Positions 25,795 through 35,100 of a DNA stretch of 64,000 bases are shown here, in pieces (within the stretch, counting starts at the first letter, position 1; every line of letters begins with the position of its first letter). Under the pieces are notes generated by a model. The model saw nothing but the letters and a program-made list of their open reading frames with translations, had not been told where the DNA came from and searched no databases. This DNA is from UBA7957 sp965224675 (lineage in GTDB: Bacteria > Pseudomonadota > Gammaproteobacteria > Granulosicoccales > Granulosicoccaceae). The stretch is from assembly GCA_965224675.1 (NCBI GenBank), contig CBDDAA010000004.1:1116001-1180000 (forward strand), given 5' to 3'. Position numbers and translations under genes: made by a program.

Positions 25795-28350
25795 TCAGGC
25801 CGCCTGATCCAAATGATCAGTCAGAATATGGACGACTCTCTGGTAATCTTGTTCTATATTTGAAATTAACTCCGCAACTGTGCCGAGATCATTCTCCCGT
25901 GCAGCCAATTCTATCTGTCTACAGTTCTCAGATATCAACTCTGCCCCCAGATAGGCGCTGCTGGACTTCAGACTGTGGGCAGCCTCTTTGACTAAAACAC
26001 CATCGCTGTCGCCAAATCCCTCCACAACATCTTTGATTAGATCGGGTGATTTATCGAGATATGCATTGATTACTTTACTGAGTAGATCTGGCTTGCCGGG
26101 TCTTTGCAAGCTTCGGATTTTTTCAAGTGCCTCATCATTGACTGTGCTCCCAGCCTCTTTGCTGTTTAGTTTGATCTCAGTTTTGTCTACAGCGTCATTA
26201 AGCAGGGCTACAGTATTATTGGACTCAATACGTTGTTTCGAATTTAACCTTGCGTTAGAGTTGTCATCCAGGACATCGACACTATCTGTTAAACCATCTG
26301 TTTTGACGTCCGTATTTACCGTACCTGCATTATTGAATTGTGCTGAACGTTCAGCACTATTTGTCCAATGCAGTACTGCATTATACAACTCCTCCTGCTT
26401 GACAGGCTTGCCAAGATAGCCGTTCATGCCACTTTCCATGCATTTCTCCCGGTCGCCTTCCATAACATTTGCAGTCAATGCGATAACCGGAGTATTCACG
26501 TTAATGCCGCCTGATGTGCGCAACCTTCGAGTGGCAGTATAGCCGTCCATTACGGGCATTTGGCAATCCATAAGTATTAAATCAAACTGTTTTTTCTGGG
26601 CAGCTTCTATAACCGAACGGCCATTACTGACCACTTCTACCTTGCAGCCAAAATTTTCCATCATATTAAGTGCAACATCTTGATTGATCAGGTTATCTTC
26701 CGCCAGTAGCACAGTAGCGTTCAGGTTTTTTAATGCGTGATTTTTATCTGTCTCAAGTTCATATCCTTCAGGGTACTCAATGGTCTGCACCAGATTGGCC
26801 AATACGTTATACAGCTGAGACTGTCTGGCCGGCTTGCTGACATACTGACTGATACCAATTTTCTTTAGCTCTGCTGGCGACAAGTCTAATGCTGCAGAGG
26901 TTAGCATAATCCGCTGTGTATCACTGATACTGGGATTCGCTTGAATGAGTTTGGTCAGTTCTATACCGTCCATACCCGGCATGTGCAGATCCAGAATAGC
27001 GATGTGAAACGGCCGGGACATGGTTTGCGCTGCTTTGAGTGCATCGATTGCCGCTGCTCCTGACTCGACAGTTTCCGGCACAACTCCCCAGGATTTTAAT
27101 TGGTGGTAGAGAATGGTTCGATTGGTCTCGTTATCATCGACAACCAGAACCCTGGAACCGCGCAACGTACCTAAAAGGGTCGCGTTTGCTTTTGCCGCGG
27201 TTGTCTCTTCCAGCTTCAGGGAAATAACAAAGTGAGATCCTTCATTCATTCGGCTGCGTAGACTGATCTTGCCTTCCATCATTCTGGCCAGCTTATGAGC
27301 AATGAACAGACCGAGTCCAGCTCCGTCAAACTGTCTGGAATACGAATTATCCGCTTGGGTAAAAGACTCGAATATAACAGCTTGACCCTCCGGCGATATA
27401 CCCACCCCTGTATCAACTACATCTATCTGGTACTCAATCAGGGAATGCTCTCGTCCTGTTTCTTTGATACGAACAACAATTTCACCGTCTTTAGTAAATT
27501 TAATCGCATTTCCCAGGAGATTACTGAGCATCTGTCGAATTCGATTGGAGTCGCCAACCACTGTTTCTATCATCAATCGATCAACGTGACAAATCAGTTC
27601 CAGTCCTTTTCGATGCGCTACATCCGCATGTAACTCACATACATCTTCGACCACTTCTCGAATATTAAAAGCCGCATTTTCGAGAAATAATTTGCCCGTC
27701 TCCATCTTCGAGTAGTCGAGAAGATCATTTATAACTGCCAGCAGAGACTCAGCAGATCGACGAGCGGAATCAGCAAATCGCACTTGTCTGTCACTCAGAC
27801 CCGAATCGATCAATAGTTCTGTCATGCCCAGAATACCGTTCATCGGTGTTCTTAGCTCATGGCTCATATTGGCGAGAAACTGGCTCTTGGCCGCTAATGC
27901 AGTATGTAGTTTTTGCTCTGTAGTCACCAGATCCCTTCGTAGTTTACTAGCCTGACGATCGGCAAATGAGCTGGAAGACTCTGCAGTGCTTGCAATATTG
28001 CTTTCGTCAACAGCATCCCCGATTACGCTATTATCGAATAGCTCATCGGCTTGTTTTACATCCGGTTCAGTATTGGTTTTAGACGGAAACCTACTGAGTT
28101 CGAGAAGCTGACGTCGTTTCTGCGCAAGCAGGCTGGCTACAATCATCGCGTTGCAGAGCAAGATGCCTAACAGATAGGAAAGTCCTTTATTGCTCTGAAC
28201 CGATTGGATAATTTGGGAGACATTGAGATCCCTGCTAAGCAATTCAATTCCGGTCACCAGGGAAATAGCAGTCGCTGATGCGACAATTAATGAAATCAAT
28301 ATGAAAAAATATGCCAGAAAGTTTGTTTTACGAATTTTTGAAGGAGACAC
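25795..28350 (-). CDS. BarA-like tripartite hybrid histidine kinase (HisKA-HATPase-REC-REC-HPt)
   Basis: 851 residues. Two N-terminal membrane segments (about 11-36 and 58-77) enclose only a short periplasmic loop, so the signal is probably received through a partner protein or the membrane itself. HisKA carries His164 in NMSHELRTPMNG. The HATPase has N (LLGNAIKF), G1 (DTGVGI) and G2 (GAGLGLFIA) boxes. Two receivers follow with intact Asp (IAILDLHMPGMDG and LILMDCQMPVMDG), and a C-terminal HPt with the His of AAHSLKSSSAYLG. All parts of a phosphorelay are present. It is co-transcribed with the GGDEF-EAL regulator and diverges from the PhnD-like gene across 258 bp. Confidence 0.95.
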   Translation of the reverse strand: MSPSKIRKTNFLAYFFILISLIVASATAISLVTGIELLSRDLNVSQIIQSVQSNKGLSYLLGILLCNAMIVASLLAQKRRQLLELSRFPSKTNTEPDVKQADELFDNSVIGDAVDESNIASTAESSSSFADRQASKLRRDLVTTEQKLHTALAAKSQFLANMSHELRTPMNGILGMTELLIDSGLSDRQVRFADSARRSAESLLAVINDLLDYSKMETGKLFLENAAFNIREVVEDVCELHADVAHRKGLELICHVDRLMIETVVGDSNRIRQMLSNLLGNAIKFTKDGEIVVRIKETGREHSLIEYQIDVVDTGVGISPEGQAVIFESFTQADNSYSRQFDGAGLGLFIAHKLARMMEGKISLRSRMNEGSHFVISLKLEETTAAKANATLLGTLRGSRVLVVDDNETNRTILYHQLKSWGVVPETVESGAAAIDALKAAQTMSRPFHIAILDLHMPGMDGIELTKLIQANPSISDTQRIMLTSAALDLSPAELKKIGISQYVSKPARQSQLYNVLANLVQTIEYPEGYELETDKNHALKNLNATVLLAEDNLINQDVALNMMENFGCKVEVVSNGRSVIEAAQKKQFDLILMDCQMPVMDGYTATRRLRTSGGINVNTPVIALTANVMEGDREKCMESGMNGYLGKPVKQEELYNAVLHWTNSAERSAQFNNAGTVNTDVKTDGLTDSVDVLDDNSNARLNSKQRIESNNTVALLNDAVDKTEIKLNSKEAGSTVNDEALEKIRSLQRPGKPDLLSKVINAYLDKSPDLIKDVVEGFGDSDGVLVKEAAHSLKSSSAYLGAELISENCRQIELAARENDLGTVAELISNIEQDYQRVVHILTDHLDQAA

Positions 28351-28433
28351 AAAGCAACACTCAGTTTATTGGTTATGAGCAGTGTCCGTTAATATGTTTA
28401 TGAACTTCAGGCTTCTTTATTCAAAGACTGCTA

Positions 28434-28498
28434 AATGAGTGTCAAAAACAAAAGTATCCAGACTTACAACGAACACGCCCCGAAATGTGACACTCATT
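28434..28498. promoter_or_regulatory. 11-bp perfect inverted repeat in the divergent control region
   Basis: AATGAGTGTCA (28434-28444) and TGACACTCATT (28488-28498) are exact inverses separated by 43 nt. They lie near the middle of the 258 bp between the two diverging sensory operons. A centre-to-centre distance of 54 bp, about five helical turns, suits a looping or paired-dimer operator acting on both promoters. The binding protein is unknown. Confidence 0.55.
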
Positions 28499-28608
28499 AC
28501 TAGCGACCACGAATCATCGATCTTAAACAGACTGTTTCCAATACATTCACAGGCTAAAGTAAAGCCCGACAATGCCGTTTATCATGTAAATTCAAATGTG
28601 AAATAATT

Positions 28609-29736
28609 ATGCAGTCGTTTCAATCAGCAATTAAATTTTCAGCAAAAAAACTTCTTCTTGGCTCGCTTACAGCATTATTGTTGGGTAACAGCTCTTTATT
28701 TGCCGAGGAAAGTTCAGACCCGATCAAGCTGAATTTTGGTGTTTATTCTTCAAATAAGCCCACTGCGATGGTGAGAAAGTTCAAACCAACCTTGAAGGCG
28801 CTGGAAAACAGCATGAGTAAGATACTTGGTCAGGCCGTGAATATACGCATGCAAGTAGCCAATAGCTACGATCAGGGTGTTGCAGATCTTATTAAGGGCA
28901 AGGTGGATTTTTCTCGTTTTGGACCCGCATCCTATATTGAAGCAAAACGGGAAAATAACGACCTACAGCTGCTGGCAATGGAAAGCAAGAAAAATGCTAA
29001 GGTTTTTTACGGCGTTATTGCAGTACATAATGACAGCGACATTGAGACACCGGAGCAACTCAGAAATCGTACCTTTGCTTTTGGTGCTGAGTCCTCGACT
29101 ATCGGTCGCTATCTTTCCCAGCACTTCCTTGTTAGTCACAATATTTTTGCAGACGATCTGAGTAAGTATAAATACCTTGGACGTCACGACAAGGTTGGCA
29201 CTGCCGTAGGTGCAAAGGATTTTGACGCAGGTGCACTTAATGAATCTACGTTCAAAAAGCTGGTAGCCGCTGGTGAACCGATAAGAGAACTAGCCCGATT
29301 CCCAAATGTGACTAAACCCTGGATTGCCAGAAGCGGCCTTGAGCCTAAAGTGTTCATGGCACTTCAGGAATCACTTTACACGTTGAAAGATGCCAGGACG
29401 CTGAAAAGCCTGAAGGCGGATGGCTTTCTACCAGGTACTGACTCTGATTATGAAACGATCCGATTGTCAATGGAACAAAATAACAGTTTTTTCAAGAAAC
29501 GTTTAACTACGGCAGGCAAAACCTTAGCTAAGCAGGCTGCTGCCTCTGCTATGGCAAGTGATCATTCAATCCACTCAACAGCAGATATTCAGATTAATAT
29601 CCAGTTTGAGGAGAGTGTAGTTACCAGCGGTGAAATGCAAAATAATAATCAACCACTGGTTGTCAACGTAACCATTCCGAGGAATATGTCTTCTCAGGCG
29701 GTTGTTGTGACGACATCCAGAGATGCCAATCTCTAA
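28609..29736 (+). CDS. PhnD-like periplasmic binding protein without a transporter
   Basis: 375 residues with a signal peptide (LLLGSLTALLLGNSSLFAEE). The body matches the PhnD/phosphonate-binding group: LNFGVYSSNKPTAMVRKFKP, GVADLIKGKVDFSRFGPASY, FYGVIAVHNDSDIETPEQLR, FAFGAESSTIGR, and DAGALNESTFKKL. No ABC permease or ATPase lies nearby; instead a hybrid kinase gene follows after 94 bp. The most likely role is as periplasmic ligand sensor for that kinase. The last ~65 residues (from about 310) form an extension rich in Ala, Ser, Asn and Val that I do not expect in PhnD and that may contact the partner. The ligand is unknown; phosphonate is only the family name. Confidence 0.85.
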   Translation: MQSFQSAIKFSAKKLLLGSLTALLLGNSSLFAEESSDPIKLNFGVYSSNKPTAMVRKFKPTLKALENSMSKILGQAVNIRMQVANSYDQGVADLIKGKVDFSRFGPASYIEAKRENNDLQLLAMESKKNAKVFYGVIAVHNDSDIETPEQLRNRTFAFGAESSTIGRYLSQHFLVSHNIFADDLSKYKYLGRHDKVGTAVGAKDFDAGALNESTFKKLVAAGEPIRELARFPNVTKPWIARSGLEPKVFMALQESLYTLKDARTLKSLKADGFLPGTDSDYETIRLSMEQNNSFFKKRLTTAGKTLAKQAAASAMASDHSIHSTADIQINIQFEESVVTSGEMQNNNQPLVVNVTIPRNMSSQAVVVTTSRDANL

Positions 29737-29830
29737 AATATTATTTTTAATACTACTATGGGGATAGATGCAAGGACAGTTCAGACATTACAGTCACTTC
29801 CCATTTTCATAAAAACAAAACAGGTCTATC

Positions 29831-32137
29831 ATGCTTGCAAAGCTTTTTAGGAATTGGCCCCTCAGGCGCCAGATATTCATCGTCCTCGGCTTCACCATAA
29901 TGACCATAGGCTTGTTTGCCGGTGAGATGGTTCGGGAGATGGAGACCCGGGCATTTGTCAAGAATTTCTCTTATCAGACTCAAAAACTCGTTGCGATGTT
30001 GTCTGCGGCTTCAATCGACGCCATTGTCAGTGAAGACCGACCCGTTCTGGACACTATTATATGGCAACTTGTGGAAAATGATTCGGACGTTGTATCCGTG
30101 TCGATCGAGAATGAATATGGAGAGGTACTGACCGGATGGGGGGTCGATGGACCTAAGGAAGCATCAGCAGATTTGCTCATGGATTACTCTCACGACATTC
30201 TGCTGGAGGGTGAAAAATTCGGTAAAATAGGCGTAGTGTGGAATGTGCGTCAGCAGCACGAGCAAATACAACAACTCGTTAACAAGATTCGCATCTTCGC
30301 CTCTAGCATATTCGGCCTCCTGACACTTATTGTTGTGATGATTATTCATAGCCTGGTTGTCAAACCAATAGGCAATATACACTCTCACCTTAACAAGCTT
30401 CAGAACAATGAATCGGTCGATGAACTGGAAGTAGTCGCTTCCCGTGAACTACAGAATCTGGGTAGTACAGTCAACGAACTTGGCAATGTTCTCGAATTAC
30501 GCAAACAAAAAGAAATAGAGTTGGAAGAAGCCTCCAGGGCAAAATCAGAGTTCCTTGCGAATATGAGCCATGAGTTAAGAACACCGATGAATGGTGTTCT
30601 GGGCATGCTGAATATCGTACGTGAAACCGACTTGAATCCCAAGCAGCGCGAAACTATCAAGATTGCAACATCGTCAGGGCAAAGTTTGCTGACTCTAATC
30701 AACGATATACTGGATTTCTCCAAGATCGAAGCAGGCAAGCTTGAGTATGAATCTGTAGAATTTGATATCCATGTGCTGGTAGAGGATTGCACAGAAGTGT
30801 TGGCCGAGCAGGCCCACACCAAACAATTAGAGCTTCTGTGCGCTATCGACAGGGATATTCCAAAAAGAGTGATCGGTGATCCTACGCGTATCAAGCAGGT
30901 ATTGACCAATTTACTGGGTAATGCGATTAAGTTTACCTCAAATGGTGAGGTGCTGGTTCAGCTATCGCACATTCAGCCTCCTGAAGATGAATCCGTTCTG
31001 CGGTTTTCTGTGGTCGATACAGGTGTAGGCATAGACAAGGACGCGATATCGAGAATATTCGAATCCTTTGCTCAAGCTGATGGTTCTACTACACGTCAGT
31101 ATGGCGGAACAGGACTTGGCCTTGCCATATCTCGCCAGCTCGTTGAAGGCATGGGTGGAAAGTTTCAGGTGATTTCAGAACCGGGTAAGGGCAGTGTATT
31201 TTACTTTGATCTTACATTGCCAACTGTTGAAGGCACAGTCAGCGAACCCTTGTTCTACAAGGAACTATCAGGTTTGAGTATTTTGGTACTGGAACCCAAC
31301 AATAGCAGCAAGAACAAGCTCGAACAAATTTTGTCTGCTCAGGATGTGGATTGCCTTTGTCACCACAGTGGCAAGAGTGCGCTAAAAATTATTCGCGAGA
31401 AAGCAAATGAGAATGCGCAGTTTGATTTAATTGTTTTTAACTTCAAGTTGTCAGATATGCCGGGAGAAGTTTTCGCGAGATGCATAGAGGCAGATCCAGA
31501 CTATGATGGAATACGGCTTGTACCAATGACAAGTGTAATTGACCATATATCGGAGTTGTATCCTCATCATAATCCAAGAATCGCGGGGCAGATTTCCAAA
31601 CCTGTCAGGATCACTGATCTGCTCCACACGATAGCACATGCTATGGATATTGATGCGGGCATAAGCCAGAGCGAAGAAAACAATCGGCATGAGAAAATAA
31701 GGCTATACGAAAAAATAAGGATTCTGGTGGTCGAAGACAATCTGGTGAACCAGGAAGTTGCACTGGGAATGCTTAACATGCTTGGATTTCAAGCTGATGT
31801 TGCAGACAACGGACGCGAAGGGCTTGAAATGTTAAAAGAGGGAACATTTGATCTAGTACTAATGGATTGCCAGATGCCCGTACTCGACGGATACGAAGCT
31901 ACTCGTCAATTACGAAAGTTTGAAACAGATCTCAAATTTATACCAGTAGTGGCACTTACTGCTAACGCCATGACGGGTGATGCCGAAAAATGTCTTGATG
32001 CCGGCATGGATGACTATTTGTCGAAGCCGTTTGAACCAGAGGCTTTGGAAGAAAAAATCGTTAGATGGCTTTCTGACAAACTCAATGTTATTAACGACCA
32101 AGAAGAACAAACAACCGAAACTGACAAGGCTGCGTAG
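29831..32137 (+). CDS. Membrane hybrid histidine kinase with one degenerate and one intact receiver
   Basis: 768 residues. Membrane segments at about 14-31 and 157-176 enclose a ~120-residue periplasmic sensor, followed by HAMP (about 177-225), HisKA with His247 in NMSHELRTPMNG, and a HATPase with LLGNAIKF, DTGVGID and GTGLGLAIS. The first receiver (about 500-620) is degenerate: the phosphoacceptor is Asn537 (LIVFNFKL) and the acidic pair reads LEPNN. The second receiver is intact (LVLMDCQMPVLDG). There is no HPt, so phosphate probably passes to an HPt elsewhere, possibly that of the divergent kinase. It lies between the PhnD-like gene and the large fusion gene, whose GTG overlaps its stop by one base. 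Confidence 0.93.
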   Translation: MLAKLFRNWPLRRQIFIVLGFTIMTIGLFAGEMVREMETRAFVKNFSYQTQKLVAMLSAASIDAIVSEDRPVLDTIIWQLVENDSDVVSVSIENEYGEVLTGWGVDGPKEASADLLMDYSHDILLEGEKFGKIGVVWNVRQQHEQIQQLVNKIRIFASSIFGLLTLIVVMIIHSLVVKPIGNIHSHLNKLQNNESVDELEVVASRELQNLGSTVNELGNVLELRKQKEIELEEASRAKSEFLANMSHELRTPMNGVLGMLNIVRETDLNPKQRETIKIATSSGQSLLTLINDILDFSKIEAGKLEYESVEFDIHVLVEDCTEVLAEQAHTKQLELLCAIDRDIPKRVIGDPTRIKQVLTNLLGNAIKFTSNGEVLVQLSHIQPPEDESVLRFSVVDTGVGIDKDAISRIFESFAQADGSTTRQYGGTGLGLAISRQLVEGMGGKFQVISEPGKGSVFYFDLTLPTVEGTVSEPLFYKELSGLSILVLEPNNSSKNKLEQILSAQDVDCLCHHSGKSALKIIREKANENAQFDLIVFNFKLSDMPGEVFARCIEADPDYDGIRLVPMTSVIDHISELYPHHNPRIAGQISKPVRITDLLHTIAHAMDIDAGISQSEENNRHEKIRLYEKIRILVVEDNLVNQEVALGMLNMLGFQADVADNGREGLEMLKEGTFDLVLMDCQMPVLDGYEATRQLRKFETDLKFIPVVALTANAMTGDAEKCLDAGMDDYLSKPFEPEALEEKIVRWLSDKLNVINDQEEQTTETDKAA

Positions 32138-35100
32138 TGAGGAATAACCTGTTATTGGGTAAGAAGCCCACCTATACAATGATGAAACGTCTAAATAGAA
32201 TTATTAGCGCTTACCATCTGCCGATTCGGTTGTGTGTTTTGCTTTGGCTGTTGCTTTTCAGTACTTCTGTGCTGGCAATACCCTCCCCGGATCTGGTTAT
32301 TAACCTGTCTGCCAGTATCGCCCAGCTGTTGGGTTTGATCAGTGTGCTTCTTGGTGGCGCCGCTTTCTCATCAAGGAAGAAACTGAATAAGCGCAATGGT
32401 GGAAAAATTCCCAAGACATCACGCCTGCTGTTTTTCTCGGCATTGACTTTGCTGATAATATCCCTCGGGATTAATCTCCTTCAATATACCGGCTCAGTGG
32501 ACGCAAAAAACTCGCGGTTACATACTAACCTGACTCGTAAATCTATTGAGAATGGAAAGTCAGTCGGTGATACAAGCCTGAAAACACTATCTTTCAGTGA
32601 TCAGAAGACTCATCCTCTTGGCATTAGTACCGACACAATGTCGAATTGGTTAGAATCCGAGGAGTCTCTCAATATCTTTGATATAAGGGAGAATGCAGAA
32701 GTGGAGGCGGGAATGATTAGCAATGCTCAGCATATACGCTTCCCGGACTTACTGGCAAATCCTGCTTTGGTTCAGGAAAATGGCAACAAAAACCTCTTTC
32801 TCTGCTACTCCGGTAATCGTAGCTCAGAGTTGTGTGAAACCCTGTCAGGGCAAGGCAAGGCTTGTAACTTTATGGTTGGCGGCTATGAAAAATGGTTAAG
32901 TGAGTCACGCCCACTGGACAACCTGACAGGAGGCTCTACAACAGAGCTTCGTGATATTCCAGAGTATAATAATAAGAAGGTGCTGCTTGATACTCCCGAT
33001 GTACATCGATTGGTCAATGAAGAAAATGCGGAGTTTGTTGATGTCCGGTATCCGGTAGATTTCAATGCAGATCATCTGCCGGGTGCTTATAATATCACCA
33101 TGCGTGCGCTGCAATCGGCTGCCTTGGAAGAGAAATTATCCCAGCTGCCCGATGTCCCGTTGATTGCAGCCTGTTACGATAAGCGCAGTTGTTTCTATTC
33201 CCAGTTGATCGGCCTCAGTCTTAATCGTATCGGTCGTGATTATCGTGGGCGTTATACCGTTCCTAATGAATACTACTTGCCTGGCAGCGAGCGTAGCCAC
33301 GTTGCTAACTGGCGTGTAGAAAATGAGCAGATTACCCTGATCAAACTGGCTACAGCGCCTCTGAGTACCCTGCTGCATAGCCTTTCCGAATATAGTGGTC
33401 ATTATGCAATTGGTATTTTTCTGCTTGTTCTGCTTGTCAGGCTGCTGTTATTTCCTCTGACCATCAAGGCAGAAAGAGACCAGGTCGTTCTGAAATCGCT
33501 AAAACCGACGATTAATCGCCTCAGATCCCGATATGCCAGCCATCCGAGGGCACTGAGCAAAGCCATTCTGAAGCTCTATCGGGTAAACAAAATCAAACCC
33601 GTTTTTAATCTCATAGCTTCAGTTTCGCAGCTTGGGCTTCTGCTGCTGTTCTTCTCTGTAGTCGATGGTGCGGCCAATGGCTGGACTGACTCTTTTTTAT
33701 GGATAGAGACAGCTTCGGCGCCGGATAGATTGTTTATACTGCCTCTTTTGGTAAGCGGATTGTTTGCCTTTATTATTGCCCGACAGCTCAAACCATTAAG
33801 CAAGAAGAAAATCATGGGCTTGGTTGCAGGTGGAATTTTATTTTTTGCATTAATACAAGCTCTGAGTGCAGCGGTGAATATCTATTTCACATTTAGTATG
33901 CTTGTGCTAATAGCCCAGGGCAGTCTGATAGGTGCATTGTCATTGAAACTGAATTGGGATGGCAGTTATGAAGATCTCCTGAACACGCATGTCGATGACG
34001 GCTTGATTCCGCTGAGATATGCACATCTGTTCCCCATCGCAGGAAAAAAAGCCTCTAGACTCGGCGAGCTGATAGCGGCTGGTTATAATGTTCCAGATGG
34101 CTTTGTTGTAACCGATATGATTGCATCCGAACTTGTCAAGCCAGATGAGGATGTCAGCGAACAATATAAGAAACTGCCAGGTGGTAACCGCAAGAAACTG
34201 GAATGCCTCTGGAAAGAGATGAAGGCAGAAAAAGTGGCTGTGCGCAGCTCTGGCACCAATGAAGATGGTGCAGATACGAGTTTTGCAGGTGTGTATGATT
34301 CAATACTGAATGTGAGCAAAGAGCAGCTGCCAGAAGCCATAGCCACGGTTTATCAATCACTGTCCTCCAGTACCGCTACCCACTACAACAACGCAGTCAA
34401 TAGCTTCGCTGAGGATATCCTGCCTGGTTTACGCCGCGGCGGTGTTGTTATTCAGAAAATGGTTGATGCAGAATACGCGGGTGTTATGTTTACTGAGCAT
34501 CCAACAAATGCTGGCGCCATGCTTATAGAAGTTGTCAGTGGACTCGGGGAAGATCTGGTCAGCGGGACAGTGACCCCGGACTCCTACTCATTTGGTCGCA
34601 ATACAGGACAGCCACTGGACGATCAACAGACTCCGGTAGATCTGCAAGATCTTATACAATTAGGCCGAAAACTGGAAGAGCACTTTCATCATCCGCAGGA
34701 TATAGAGTGGGCCTACGCCAATGGTAAGTTTTATCTACTGCAAGCCAGAGATATTACTCGATCAATCTGTGACAGAGACTCCATTGAAGGATATACCGAA
34801 GCTGAGCGTAGACGATTGTTAGCAATGGTCGAGAATCATTGTTCAGATGACAACGCCTTTGAACAGAACGAACTTTCAGAGTTGCTACCTGCACCGACTC
34901 CATTAAGTGCATCCTTCATGCATAGACTATGGGCAGCGGAAGGTAGTACAGATCTCGCCTGCCAACAGCTTGGCATTCCCTATAACGTAGATGTAAGTTC
35001 GAAAGACTTCGTTACGACTGTTTTTGGTAAAACCTATATCAACAAAGTGGAAGAAAAACTGCGATTGGGTAAAGGGCCGGGCGCGCTGTCTGCTTTCAAT

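Noticed and set aside
30400..30909. 169-codon leftward frame inside the second hybrid kinase
   Set aside because: Overlaps the HAMP and HisKA coding region, which is unmistakable on the other strand.
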